Assembly (NCBI RefSeq): GCF_041296265.1
Contig: NC_091685.1
Span: 3,338,501 to 3,402,500 of the forward strand
Source of the DNA: Equus caballus
Lineage: Eukaryota > Chordata > Mammalia > Perissodactyla > Equidae
Reading direction: 5' to 3'
Length of the DNA: 64,000 nucleotides
A model generated the notes under the pieces. It made no database searches. It saw only the letters and a list, made by a program, of their open reading frames with translations, and was not told where the DNA came from. Of the stretch, positions 53,071-64,000 are shown piece after piece (position 1 is the first letter of the stretch; each line of letters begins with the position of its first letter). Both the position numbers and the translations under genes were made by a program.

Positions 53071-53099
53071 CCGCCTGGGCATTGCCTGATTGGAATTGA

Positions 53100-53315
53100 T
53101 TTTGGTTCAAATAAGCTCTTAAAATTTTTAATATGACTCAGTGTATCTTTCAACACAACCAGACAGCATATCACAATAGACCGAATGCAAAAGAAGATAT
53201 GAGAATCCACTTGTATGCTAAGTCAGACACGAGAGAGATTCACAGACAAGTGAAACAATGCCATTCTTCTCACTAATTTTTATAGAGAGTTTTTCACTTA
53301 AAAATGTGTTATTTA
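53100..53315 (+). mobile_element. Old hAT-type DNA transposon remnant, first part
   Basis: gaatgcaaaagaagatatga (53184), cagacaagtgaaacaatgcc (53243), attcttctcactaattttta. I recall this as the terminal region of an ancient mammalian hAT element. The family name is uncertain. Confidence 0.5.
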
Positions 53316-53522
53316 GAGGCTGGCCCAGTGGCGTAGCAGTTAAGTTAGTGTGTTCCGCTTGGGAGGCCTGGGGTTCACAGGTTTGGGTCCTGGGCGTGGA
53401 CCTAGCCCTGCTCGTCAAGCCATGCTGTGGCAGGTGTCCCACATAAAATACAGGAAGATTGGCACAGATGTTAGCTCAGGGCCAGTCTTCCTCACACACA
53501 GAAAATAAATAAATAAATAATA
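53316..53522 (+). mobile_element. ERE1-type SINE (perissodactyl)
   Basis: gaggctggcccagtggcgta through attggcacagatgttagctc (53458) to a (AAAT)n tail. Exact 9-bp duplication, tgttattta, at 53307-53315 and 53523-53531. Shorter than the 21872 copy. Its B-box equivalent ggtttgggtcc is mutated. Confidence 0.93.
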
Positions 53523-53640
53523 TGTTATTTAAATTAACATGTAATGGGTTTATTATCGTTATTTTAGTGAAATAAATAAATATTTTTAAAAGTCCTCAAC
53601 TTTAATTTCTAATACAGTAACTATCATTAGGTGGGACCCA
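53523..53640 (+). mobile_element. hAT-type remnant, second part
   Basis: aacatgtaatgggtttatta (53536), ctttaatttctaatacagta (53600) continue the DNA-transposon sequence after the ERE. Confidence 0.5.
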
Positions 53641-53689
53641 CACACATGGCAGCTGCGTGGTGTCTTCTGTTGTTTGTAAGCGTGTGAAG

Positions 53690-53915
53690 AAGCTGCATTT
53701 CAAGTCTCGGTTCTGCTATTTACCAGCTGTGCTGTCCCGAGCAAGTAACTTAACTTCTCTCTACTTCACTTTCTCCTCCAACCCTGAAAATAGAGATAAT
53801 TTTAACCTACCTCATAAAGGGAGGTTGTGAGGATTAAAAGAGGCGTAACATTTAAAGTGATTAGAACAGCTCCTGGCATAGAGCAAATGCTATGTGAGTA
53901 TTATGGTAATAGCAG
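53690..53915 (+). mobile_element. MIR SINE, near full length
   Basis: tatttaccagctgtgctgtc (53717), gagcaagtaacttaacttct (53739), ggttgtgaggattaaaagag (53823), gctcctggcatagagcaaat (53869). Confidence 0.92.
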
Positions 53916-53939
53916 TCCATGGAACACAGCATTATGGTG

Positions 53940-54060
53940 GGGTGGTCTGTGTCCCACCAGCCCATGAGGCCCCCAGAGCAGGGTCTGGCTCATTCATCTC
54001 TATATCGTACACAAAGCTGAGTATCTACTAGGTGGTCACAGAGTTTGGAGAGTGGATAGA
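53940..54060 (+). mobile_element. L2 LINE 3' end
   Basis: cccagagcagggtctggctc (53971), attcatctctatatcgtaca (53992), then a degraded end. Confidence 0.65.
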
Positions 54061-54529
54061 TGAGAAGCTGGGAGAAGGATTCCTGACAAATAACCGAATT
54101 CATGAACCTGGGGCCCAGTCCAGAGCAGTAGGAGTGAGACATGACCCGGACCTGGATGGAGCTGGGAGCAGACAGAGGTGAGAGAGAGGGGCCCCGACGT
54201 TTCAGTCAGTCTGGCGGGATGGCTTTCCCTGAGCTGCTGCCTGGAGTGGGCGTAGCAGGCTGGATGGAGACACAGGGGGCGACTGGCCCCCCTGCAGATG
54301 CGGCTGGTAACACAGCCCGCCTGGTTCCACCTGCAGCGCGAGAGACATGTGACAAGGGGTGTCTCCAGGGCTGCTGCTGCCTGGGGTTGAGGAGATCAGA
54401 GCTCAAAGAACATAGCCCGGACCCTTAAAGACCAGGCTGTCCTAATTTTCCACACCTCCCTTTTATATGATTAGCGTGTGTTTCACCATCTTCTTTGCGA
54501 ATTATTATTCTGGACAGCTAGGAAGGAAG
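54061..54529. other. Unique sequence, no gene seen
   Basis: No repeat or exon recognised. Confidence 0.45.
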
Positions 54530-54755
54530 GGGAAATTGCCATTTAATGTCTGCTCCGTGCTCAGTGCTCTATTCACGCCTCCTCACTGAATCCTCACGCC
54601 TGCCTCACGAGGAAGGAGCTGGTGTGGCCATTCCGGATGTGGGGAAACTGAGGCTTGAGAGAGTGGTACCGTCCCCATGGTCACACTGGTAATCCATGTC
54701 TGGCTGGGATTGGAACCCATGTCTAAACGAATGCCAGTCCCAACCCTTTACAAAA
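54530..54755 (-). mobile_element. MIR SINE, near full length
   Basis: gctccgtgctcagtgctcta (54552), ggggaaactgaggcttgaga (54641), gattggaacccatgtctaaa (54708). Confidence 0.88.
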
Positions 54756-54759
54756 ACAA

Positions 54760-55310
54760 ACTTTCTTGTATTTTTTATTACTAAAGTAATGCATATTTAT
54801 TGTCTGAAAAAGAGAAAATACTGATAACAAACAAAAATTAAAAATTACCCTTTAATTCTACCATTCGAGTATAAGAACTATTGTCACATTGTTAGGTCTT
54901 TTCATACCTTTTTTCCCATGTATATATTTGTAACCTGCTTTTCTGCTTAACAATATACTGTAAATGTCTTTCTGCATTTATAAATGTGTTTCTATATCAT
55001 TTAAAAAGATCACAAAGTATTAGTTCATTAGATGAATGTACTGTTTATTTAACCCATCTTCTGTGGTTAAATATTTAGCTAAGGTCTAGTTTTTCACTAG
55101 TATTAAAAAAATGCTGAAATAAATATCCTTGCAGTTAATTTTTGCGTATATCTTTACTTCTTAGGATAAATTCCTAGAAATGGAATTGATGATTCAAAGT
55201 GCATTTGGGTTTTAAAAACATTTTAATATATTATGCTGCCAAGTTACCCCCCAGGAAAGCTGTAAAAATTTCACTTCCCGCCTGCAGTGGGTGAACCTTT
55301 CTGCTTCCCT
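54760..55310 (-). mobile_element. L1M LINE 3' end
   Basis: Antisense L1M in order: aagtaatgcatatttattgt (54785), cttttctgcttaacaatata (54938), ataaatatccttgcagttaa (55118), taggataaattcctagaaat (55162), tatgctgccaagttaccccc (55232). About 550 bp with clear boundaries on the left. Confidence 0.9.
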
Positions 55311-57179
55311 GCTCCCTCACCAAGTGAGCGTGAAAAGATCTTTGCTGTTTGGATAGCCCAACACAAAATATCTGCCTTAGCGAAGCCATGTTCTTTCAAT
55401 TCTTCCTTCTTGCTTCTTGAGTTGGTTTGAGTAACGCTCTATACTAGGATACGAAAATTTTAACAGATTCGTTACCCAAGGAGACAATCTCTATTTCCTG
55501 TCTGGGCTGGGTGGGGTGGCAGTGGCCAGGGAGCCAAGTTGGGGAAGGTATGGATCTGGGTTTGGTTAGGCGGTGGGGCGGGTCGGATGGAGAGGGGTCA
55601 GGTGCTGGTGATTATTCTCACCCACAGGGTGTGGGCCAGTGGTTAGAGCCCGGCCCACCTGCACAAGGGAAGACCGAGTCCCGCCAAGGCATGCTTGCTC
55701 CCCAGGGGCTACGGTGGGCAGTCCAGACAGAGAGCAGGTGCCAAGAAGTCCACCAGGGCGAGTGAGGTCTATGGGGAAAGGGGTGGGTCTCACAATTTGT
55801 CATTCACTCCTTTGGTAAATTCTCCATAATCCTGCTGCCTTTTAGACTTAGACATCTGCTTTGTGAGGTCTCTGGCAGAGGACCTGTGACTCAGCGGTAG
55901 GTTCTGCTCATGTGATTGAAGGAGGTCTCAGCAGCCAAATTGTTGATGTAGCTTGCTAAATCGAGTTTACAGAGATGGAATGCTCCCATTGGCATGATAA
56001 GCTCACGCTTTCCCTGGAATCAGACCTCCTGGGAAAACTAAACTCTATATACAAGGTTGTGTGATAAGCATGAAATAGGAACAACGAGAAATACACACAT
56101 GAAATGTTTACTGACATCTTTATAAGACTTCTCAGGTATTTATCACACGGTAGGGACAGTCCTGCCAATGGAGCTGTAAATACTGCAAATGTTTGGCTAA
56201 ATCTTCCTCATAGGCAGTGTCCCTTGGTTTGACTCCATGACCTTCCCTTTTCTTCAGTTCCAGTGGTTGGCCAGCTCCCCTGCAGCGTGACTCATCTTCC
56301 TCTGGACCTCATGGGGGCTTTCAGCCTCTCTTGCCTGGGAGCCCTTCTGGGTCCTTCAGGTGACTTTGCATATCTCTGTTCTGACCCACTGACTTTAAAG
56401 GTCAACGCCGAGTACACCTTAGCCCCTTTACTTAAATTTGCACCACTTTGTGCTCACATCCTGCCCCAGCTGAAGGCCGGGGGGGTCAGTGCTAGGACTC
56501 CAGGCTCCAGGACCGGGGCTGACAAGAGCGAAGGCCCAGTTCAGAGCCAATGGGGCTGGGCAGGAAATCTCAGCAGAGGGTGGACACGGAGACAGCTGGG
56601 ACCAAGGCTCTAGACCGTGGCTGCCAGAAGCACTGTGAGCACCTTCTCTGAGGGTGGGACCACCCTCTGCGGGAGCTCACCAGGCTGACCTGCTTGCTCC
56701 CCCAAACCCAGCTGCGCACGTCGGGGCTCATCAGTGCTCTGATTAGTGAACCTATAGATAGAGCGAGAGAGGACAAGTGGCCCCAACGGCAGGTGTGAGA
56801 AGGCTTTAAAGGCAGGGACCTCACCAAAATGAGCACCGAAACCAGTCATGGGCCAAGCGGTGTCTATACTTGCCTGTGTGCACACACTTAAGTGGGGTGG
56901 AGGAGGGAACTGTCCCCACGCTGTGATTTATTCGTTTACTCATCTTCTACCTTGTTACAAAAGATGGGAAGGCAGCTTGCTTACAAAGATACAGTCAAAA
57001 TAACAAGGTGAAGTACGCTTCAAGGCAAACAGTGTAGCAAAGAGAAGACAAGGTCAGGAAAGAAGGACGAAGCTGTGGGCAGGCGCCGTAAGCACACACA
57101 CCACAGATGTCAAGTCCTTTACGCACGCTGCCGGGAGCCACAAACTGGGATCAGGTTTTCTAGTAGGCAAGGAAAGAAG
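55311..57179. other. Long unique stretch, no gene seen
   Basis: Nearly 1.9 kb without a firm repeat. G-rich at 55500-55620. The segment 55790-56250 is AT-balanced and looks non-repetitive. No exon or RNA recognised. Confidence 0.45.
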
Positions 57180-57345
57180 GGGCTTAGTAAACTCCTTCTT
57201 CAAAGCTCAGCCCATCTGTCTCGCTGCTCCGAGAAGTGTCTGCTGAATATAGACTTTTAGATGTTAATATACCTTCTCTCGAAGACTTGAGTTCGCTCAA
57301 AGCAGAGATTACATACCTGTCTTATTTGACTTTGGAAGCTTGAGA
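57180..57345 (+). mobile_element. L2 LINE 3' region
   Basis: ctccttcttcaaagctcagc (57192), gttcgctcaaagcagagatt (57291), acatacctgtcttatttgac (57311). Confidence 0.6.
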
Positions 57346-57480
57346 CTTGGGACATGTGATTTGGGAACTAGACAGAACTAGGTTGTATCTCTGTTCTGGA
57401 CATTTGCTGTGTGACCTTGGCAAGCTGCAACCTCTCTGAGCTTTAGGAGGTCGCTGGAAAGATTCAAGGGGAAGTATTTT
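57346..57480 (+). mobile_element. MIR SINE
   Basis: gctgtgtgaccttggcaagc (57406), aacctctctgagctttagga (57429). Confidence 0.85.
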
Positions 57481-57559
57481 TGTTTTGGTTTTTGGGGATG
57501 AAGAACACAGCACTCAGGAAAGGCAAGACTTCCCTGGTTTTCCGCTTGCTGTATATGTA

Positions 57560-57720
57560 GCAGATTCATAGCTGTCTGACTTCGTAGACTTCTGGCAAAG
57601 AAGGCTCAGACAGCTTCAACAACTTGTTAAAGATCCCACAGCCAGCTGCAAGGACCTAAACCTGGACTTTCTGGTGTCCAAGTCCTTGCTCTTTCCACTA
57701 TGCACGCTGCCTCTCCTCAC
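57560..57720 (-). mobile_element. MIR SINE
   Basis: agatcccacagccagctgca (57630), gctctttccactatgcacgc (57689): the reversed core and tRNA-like head. Confidence 0.75.
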
Positions 57721-58529
57721 ACCCTCATCTCAGCTGCCTGCCAGAGCAGGGCTTTTACAAAGGGTCTCAAGTTAGCAGAAATGTCATCAAGTCGACAAGT
57801 AAGCGCCTTCTTGTCCTTGGGGCGGTTCTGACCTTTGCTGCGTGCCTCCGTTTCTGGGCTACTTTGAGCCTTGAGGAGGTAAGGAGGTCGGTGGGGGCAC
57901 GCACTGCTACCATTGCTTCAAACTGCGGCGGGGCCCCGAGAGAACGGCTGAACTGAAGGCTGCTGAGTGCACGCAACGAACTGCTTCTGCCGGCCGCAAA
58001 GGTCCCCTGAGCCTTGGGAGGAAACGTAGAGGTAGAAACCTTTCCACGAGGCATTCTGGAATTAAGGCAAGCAGGAACAGAAGCTAGGCTGGGCTCCAGG
58101 AGACAGTGTTGTGGAATGTGGAAGAGGAAGTGGGCATGAACCGCCGGCACTGGGGAGAAAGGCTGGGTGGGCTTGGTGGTAGGGTGGCCTCCGTGGGAGT
58201 AAGTTCTTGTGCAAGTGGACACTCACTTGCCCTCAGGACCTCTCGGGACTGTCTGGGTGTGTGGATCCAGACTAGAAAAACATCTCGTTGGCTGCAAGCT
58301 CTCAGTGGCTGCTACCTATTTTCCACTTCTCTCACCAGGGTGGCTCAGTGTTCGCTGTCCTCAGCCTTGCAGACACTGACTGCAGAGGAAGTCCCAGCCA
58401 CATAATCCCTTAGGGCTGTGGACTGCTTTGGCAAGGTCCAGGGCCACTGAGTTCACAGAAAGATGAGAAGTTAAATAAACAGGATTAGATGCCAATTAGG
58501 AGCACTTTGTCCGTGATATTAATTAATTC
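57721..58529. other. Unique sequence, no gene seen
   Basis: A 151-codon minus-strand frame (57767-58222) has no family resemblance. 57880-58020 holds several CpGs. Confidence 0.45.
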
Positions 58530-58690
58530 ACCAGTTGATACTCATCACCGTTTGTGGGGTGTCCACTATGTGTTGGGCGTGACTCTTGGTGTTAGCGGTA
58601 CAGAAACAAAGGAGACATAGACCCACCTCAAGAAAGTCTTGTGGGGGAGACAGATGTCTATCGGGTATGTAGGCAGCCCCAGTCCTGTAG
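58530..58690 (-). mobile_element. L2 LINE 3' end
   Basis: gtccactatgtgttgggcgt (58561), gttagcggtacagaaacaaa (58591), gtgggggagacagatgtcta (58640). Confidence 0.75.
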
Positions 58691-58717
58691 GGCCTGCATC
58701 CCACCCAAGTTGCTCGC

Positions 58718-58752
58718 GCTTCAATCCACGCTTCAATCATGCTTCAACCCAC
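58718..58752 (+). repeat. Three-copy 11/12-bp tandem repeat
   Basis: gcttcaatccac, gcttcaatcat and gcttcaacccac lie end to end. Confidence 0.9.
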
Positions 58753-60399
58753 GGATGGGTTCCCAGCAGGCAGATGGTAGGGCCTCTGGCCACTGTTGAG
58801 GGTGAATTTGAGTGGAACAAGGCTGGAAACAGGGAGACCCCCAGATTTAAGAAACATTCAAGAGTTTAAGAATGGTACCCTGAGGTTAAACTGATAAAGA
58901 CAACGTAATCCAGGAAGCATTAACTGACAATCAACTGTAATGAGAACCTATATTGATTTTTCGCGTGACTCTTTATGAAACATATTTACAGCTCTTTTGA
59001 GCTTCTTAAAACTCCCTTTTGGCATCACTGAGGTCTCCCTGTTAGTCTACTGGTTTGGGGTTCAGGCTCTATTCCCAGGAGGTTCGTGATGCCTTTCTTC
59101 ACACGTGGCATGGCTGGGTTCTCCCCTCAGGAAGGAGGGACACCTTCCTGCTTCTTCCAAATTTCACCAAGACTTCCCCTTAGCCCTCTACTCTTTTCTT
59201 GTTCCTGAGGTTGGGTGGCCTCACCCGCATGTCACTCAAGGCGGGTTAAGTTGATGTCTGTGTGAGGCCTCCAGGGCACAGCCAGCCAGCAGAGGTGTTT
59301 ACCCAAAATGGTTTGGGTGGGAGGAGAGGATCAGAATGTTGTTAGCTGAGGATGCTCTCAATATCTACAGGTTGGGGAGGGTGTGGAGGGTCAAGTTCAT
59401 CAGGCAAGGTGAAGATGTAAGTGGAAAATGGGCAATGAGGTGAGAATCTAGGAGCACCAAGAGCAAGGTGGAGTGAGGCAGGGGGAAGAGATTAGGACAC
59501 ATAGTTCAGGACACGTTTGCGCAGTGTGCTGTGGGCCCCTTTTCTGTGGTGCCATCTACTAGAAGTTCAGGCATTGCAGCTCAACAGAACCATGCAGAGC
59601 ATTGCAACAAAACACAAATTTGAATAGGAATATAGGTCTTAACAGTGTTTCAGTCAAAGACAGAAGCAGAAAAAAGCAATCAAAGAAAAATAAGTGTCTA
59701 GCAAAAAGCAGAAAAAAGGGGACAAGTACGGTCAACCCCCGCCTGCATTAATGAACTCTAGTGGCTAAGAATGCATGGTTCATACATAATCTTCAACATC
59801 AAACCTCTACTCAGATTATACAGACACGGTAAGGGGAGCAACTCTAAGTACAGGCCTAATATCGTAAGGCCCAGGAAAAGAGACGCTGGAGGGGGTGTTG
59901 TGAACATACGTACATTCAAACCAGCCAGCTTGAGGCTTCTAAAAACTTTGGACTTTCTTGATGGCAGAAGTTTCCGGGCAAGTATATCAGTGTGAGCATA
60001 TTCATGACCCTCTCCTCTGCCTCCATTCACTGTTGCAAGGGTGGGTTTCTAGATGGGGAGAGATTATTCTGGCTAATTGTTTTTAACTTGGGTTGGGCTG
60101 ATAGTGGTTATGGCTGCCTTGACTACTCTCCTTGCCTCTTGCTATCACCAAGGTGATCAAGAGCACCCTGAGGTCGCTATAATTGTGCTGATTCATCTTA
60201 TTCTTAAAGGGGGCACCATGACCCAGGGGCCACCAGGAAGGTGGCCAGGGTGTTCCCTATGCAAGGATGCCCAGCTGAGGGGCAAATACAGCTCATGCTC
60301 AGCCTGCTAAACCATGTGCTCCGACATGGAGGAAGAGGTGCCTTTTTCTAATTTACATAAAAACATACATACCAGTGGTAGCTTTGTCCTGACCTAATG
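58753..60399. other. Long unique stretch, no gene seen
   Basis: About 1.65 kb without a recognised repeat. A-rich at 59640-59720. Contains one CTCF-like site. A cysteine-bearing open frame at 60077-60310 was considered and rejected. Confidence 0.45.
59550..59562 (-). promoter_or_regulatory. CTCF-like core motif
   Basis: Minus strand reads ctagtagatggca, one mismatch from the core CCASYAGRKGGCR. Short motifs of this kind occur by chance, and occupancy is unknown. Confidence 0.3.
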
Positions 60400-60610
60400 G
60401 ATAGTATCCTCAGATGATCGCATTTGCTATTTATAGCAACCTAGGGAATTAAAAGGACGCTGACGATCATGCTCCAATATGGGCCGAGGAGCAGGAAGGG
60501 CAGAGAGTGTAACTGACTGATTGGGCTGGTCTCTCCGTTCGTTAGAGTCGGAAGTTGAATCTTCTAATGCTGGATTATAAATCCAATGCTCTTCCCACTG
60601 TGCTTCCCAC
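60400..60610 (-). mobile_element. MIR SINE, diverged
   Basis: ctatttatagcaacctaggg (60428), gattataaatccaatgctct (60573), tcccactgtgcttcccacca. Head end clearer than the core. Confidence 0.5.
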
Positions 60611-61349
60611 CAGCACTTTTCCCTCTCCAGACTCTCATCATGGGAATTTCCAGCATTTCCCTCCAGTGACTCAGAGGCGCTGCCAGCACAGGGATCCTAG
60701 CTCAGCAGCACACTGCCTGGTGGAAATGCATCCTTCTCGAAACACGGTATCTGGACTGTGCCCGCGCCGGCATGGGAAGACCTCGCTGAACATCTGCCCC
60801 AGTCGGCCTCAAATTCTGTCTCAGTGCCTCTTCAGCAACTTTAGGCTTTTCCCTTGCAGGATGGGGTGAAGAGAGGCAAGGGGGTAGGTGGGCGGGGATT
60901 GGGTGGGTTTGCAAAACATTAATGAATGTAATCTGTGCCTTTTCCCTGACCCGGCTTGGCCAGCTGCACTGGTCTGAAATTCCACATTCAATTGTTCTCC
61001 TTCTAAGAAAACAGGACTGGCTCTATTTAGCCCTCAGAATTGTCTGTGTAGACTTGTTTAAGGGAATTTGCAAACCAGATGAATTTACTGTTTACTGTGT
61101 CTCCTCTAGTCCAAGGGAAAAATATATTTCTGAAGGCCATCAGCACATCAGCAACATGTTTTGAAAGGTTCCCCAAATGTGGTTTGCATTCTGGTCGCTA
61201 CACTGGCTTAATAGAGCTTCCCCACTTCTTACCATTCTGTAAGGTAAGAATGCGTGCACATTTCTTGTACCCCAGCCATAGTGGTCAACTGTTGGATTTC
61301 CTAGCCAATTCCTTTCCACGCAAACTCCCCTTCTTCTTCGTCAACCTAT
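60611..61349. other. Unique sequence, no gene seen
   Basis: No repeat, exon or RNA recognised. Confidence 0.45.
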
Positions 61350-61560
61350 GTGGTTACAGTGATGGGTGGGAAGAGCATGGACTTAGAGTCCAAATGGCCT
61401 GGATCTGAATCCTAGATCCATGAACTAGCGATGACTCTGGGCAACTCACCGCACCTCTTGGAGACTCGGCTTTCTCAGTGATAAAATGGAGGATAATGAT
61501 GTTCACACTCTATCGCTGCTGTAAGAAAAGCACACATCTCTGGGCACTAGAAAGGCATCA
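61350..61560 (+). mobile_element. MIR SINE, near full length
   Basis: aagagcatggacttagagtc (61371), tggatctgaatcctagatcc (61400), gtgataaaatggaggataat (61478). Confidence 0.85.
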
Positions 61561-61929
61561 GTTTTGTTCTTGTCTCCGGATCCCATTCTGACATAAGAAG
61601 AGAAGTGGCACTGACCCAGGTCATCCACCACAGAGATACAACCTGAGCTTTTAAAAAACAACCCATTGCCTTAACAGAACATGTTACTGTTCAAAGCTCG
61701 TATCGAATCTGTGCACCCAGATTTTAGCACTGGGTCCAGGTTCCCTTGGGCTATCACTGGGTGTTTTGGAATTAAACCCAGTAAATCTGAAATTCATTTT
61801 GATTCCCTGGGTTTCACTGACCTGTATTTCTGCTGTGTTGTGCAAACCAAGCTGTCTGGACCATCCTGGAAGAAAACAAGGAAATCAACTATTTTATATT
61901 TGAGGAAGGAAGACACAGGTTCCTGTTCA

Positions 61930-62022
61930 TTACTTTATTCATTCACTAACTCATTCATTTATTCATCCACTTACTCATTTGTTCATTCACTGACTCATTC
62001 ATTCATTCATCCACCTAATACT
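61930..62022 (+). repeat. (TTCA)n tetranucleotide tract
   Basis: About 90 bp of attcattcactaactcattc-type units, the expanded antisense TGAA tail of the L2 that follows. Confidence 0.92.
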
Positions 62023-62275
62023 CAAGGAGCTACTTCTCAGTCTAGACATGGTGCTAGATGTTAGGGATTTACAGACGAGGCCTTGTGTCCCCTCCCTGTC
62101 CTGCCAGATGTTGACAGATAACAGGATGAGCAAAGACGTGGAGGTAGGAAATGGTCATGGCAGAAGGGGATTACAATCAGGAGGTGTATCTTGCTGAAGC
62201 AAAGGGTAGGTGTTAGGAAGTATTGAGGCATGAAGGTCAAAGCCAGTAATAGAATGAAAAAGCTAGGAGTCAACA
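62023..62275 (-). mobile_element. L2 LINE 3' end
   Basis: tctagacatggtgctagatg (62041), gttagggatttacagacgag, tggcagaaggggattacaat (62157). Confidence 0.7.
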
Positions 62276-62929
62276 TCTGCTTTGGTTTCAATTGCACATT
62301 ATTCTGTAATTAACAGCAGCGGATGTTTTGCAAGGACCTCCCAGCTCTTTGGGCCAAGTTTGAACTGATCCCGGATGGATGACCCTTCAGTAGGTAGATG
62401 CATCTGCCAAATACTCTTCATGCTGTTCATACTCTACAAGGGGTGGGCTGGTTAGCTCTCATTAAAAAAGAATCCTCGTGTCTGCTACTATTTGACAGCT
62501 GAATCAATCTAACCCCAAGTGAACTCCTTCTGGTATCCAGAAAGTCTGGCTGTTTTCTGGATGAATCTCCACCCACTTCTTGGCTTTCATATCTCTGGAA
62601 CTTCCAGAAATGTACAAGATGGGGCAAAAACATGGAACTTCTCCCCAGACAGCTCTTCAGGAAATACATCCAATTGGATGCTTCCTCAGACATGTCTTTT
62701 AGAAATGTCTGGGACCAGCGTTTCAGACGCAGAAGAGATGTGGATAGTCTGGGAGAGAAGACGGCTATTCAGTGGTTGAGTGTTAAACCCCATCTCATAT
62801 TTGATGGGGTGGTTTTTCTGTTTGCATCCTTTACAAACTGGCTGAATAAGAGTCAAATTGTGTCTTTCTCATTCTCAGATTTTCTATAAGAATAACGGAA
62901 ATAACGACTAGCCTGTCGTATGGGGTTGA
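62276..62929. other. Unique sequence, no gene seen
   Basis: No repeat, exon or RNA recognised. Confidence 0.45.
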
Positions 62930-63110
62930 CGATACTCCTCACCTCCTTGATCCTTGCCGCTACCCTAGAGGAGGAGTTATTAGCATTTCATTCCCACTTA
63001 ACAGATGACAAGGTGAGGTTCATTTCACAAAGTGTCTGAGCTTGTTCTTAATCTCAGTTTCTTGACTGTGGATTTTGTGCTCATTCCACTGAATCAGGCT
63101 GTTCTCAAAC
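62930..63110 (-). mobile_element. MIR SINE
   Basis: cctagaggaggagttattag (62964), cccacttaacagatgacaag (62993), gctcattccactgaatcagg (63080). Confidence 0.7.
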
Positions 63111-64000
63111 AAAACCATTGTTGCCAGTACGTAGGATGACAAGGAACTTCCAGGGAGAACTCAGAAATATGGAGACAAGATTATCTTCTGAGAGTTAAAG
63201 TTTAAGAGAGGCACACGAGGATTAGTGAGGAGACAGGATGGCTCCCAGGACTGTGAGAGTCAGCTGATCTTAATCCACCCATAGATCTTAAATATATTTG
63301 AAGAAGGAAGGAAAGCAGAGACAAGAGGGAAATTTTGGCACTCTGTCCTTGCTGTGTGCTAGGAATCACATGAGGCTCTCTTAATTGGGTGCAATTAGAA
63401 AGTTTATTCAGGTAATCCCTTTTGTGCTGATGTCTAGCTCACCCGGCAATCTTCCACGTGTGTGACGTGACATCCCAAGCAGTGTGGCCCATGGAGAGAA
63501 AGTCCTGGTTTTGCAGATGTGTGGATCCACTTCTTTGTGATGGTACCTTCTTGCTCTCACTGTGCCATAAAACGTGAGCCATCAGTTTCCAGGAGATTGG
63601 GTCTTGGTGTGTAGGAGGGTAGGATTAGATGTTGGGGGCTGACAAAACCAGGTTTCTGAGCCTGTGGAACTGCAGGATAAATCCGAAACTTGGGAAAATT
63701 CAGTAAGGAAGTGAAAAAAAAACGCTCCCTTGGAACGCTTCCTGGAAGACTGAGCCTTCTGCTACCTTTGCTTGGCAGCGCCTCCTCTGTGCTTCGCAGA
63801 GGCAAGCCTGCATCAGGGCTCAGTGGAGGCCAGCGGGCCCGACTCCTCCATGCCTGATGGCAATTCCTGCCCCAACTCCTTTGCTGAACACCTGATCAAT
63901 TCAAGACCATCTCCTGGAACGGTGAGGAAGGCAGGATGGTTGAGACACGATTCCCTACAATTCAAGTGCCTAATCTTGCAGGACCGGCAGATTGTGGATA
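63111..64000. other. Unique sequence to the window edge
   Basis: No firm repeat or exon. 63340-63420 (cttgctgtgtgctaggaatc) hints at a reverse MIR end. Confidence 0.4.

Noticed and set aside
60077-60310. Cysteine-containing frame resembling a zinc-knuckle end
   Set aside because: The Cys spacing does not fit CCHC, CCHH or RING patterns and there is no flanking coding sequence.

Overview
The window reads as non-coding mammalian nuclear DNA, probably from a perissodactyl (horse, rhinoceros or tapir lineage). The diagnosis rests on three SINEs of the equine ERE type (21872-22131, 37746-38015, 53316-53522), a tRNA-derived family known from Perissodactyla. The rest is pan-mammalian or eutherian fossil repeat: MIR/MIR3, L2, L1M, MLT1-type LTRs and MER5-type hAT miniatures. 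I found no protein-coding exon, RNA gene, CRISPR array or bacterial or viral gene cluster that I can support. The longest open frames (up to 226 codons) lie in GC-rich or repeat sequence and look like chance, so this is probably intergenic or deep intronic DNA.

Layout. 0-14 kb: L2 and MIR fossils, three polypurine/polypyrimidine tracts (2.8, 3.6, 4.6 kb), two MLT1 LTRs inserted inside L2 copies (5.5 and 12.3 kb), an L2 copy still showing reverse-transcriptase traces (9.1 kb), and a 20-bp perfect palindrome (8.12 kb). 14-24 kb: a GC-richer stretch with mostly plus-strand MIRs, an antisense L1M split by an LTR (15.2-16.2 kb), an alternating purine-pyrimidine block with NRF1-like sites (19.05 kb), a MIR with a doubled B box (20.2 kb) and the best-preserved ERE (21.9 kb). 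24-42 kb: minus-strand MIRs predominate. This part also holds an L1M carrying a 38-bp insertion (27.1 kb), an MLT1 LTR with exact 5-bp duplications inside a MIR (28.4 kb), a G-quadruplex motif (30.2 kb) and a tRNA-Glu-headed SINE-like element (32.9-33.3 kb). 42-46 kb: one 2.4-kb L1M fragment, the largest element. 46-64 kb: more L2/MIR, a CpG-rich block with a NotI-type site (52.2-53.1 kb), an ERE inside an old hAT remnant (53.3 kb), an antisense L1M end (54.8 kb), and long stretches of unique sequence (55.3-57.2, 58.8-60.4 kb).

How the parts relate. Nesting gives a relative chronology: L2 and MIR are the substrate, MLT1 LTRs and one hAT remnant lie in or beside them, and ERE copies are the youngest layer. 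Nothing here forms a pathway. Functional candidates are limited to possible regulatory DNA (CpG block, G4, NRF1-like sites, one CTCF-like site, Pol III boxes in the ERE and MIR copies) and are inferences. Repeat family and strand calls were made by recalling consensus sequences, not by alignment, so repeat edges are approximate unless target-site duplications fix them.
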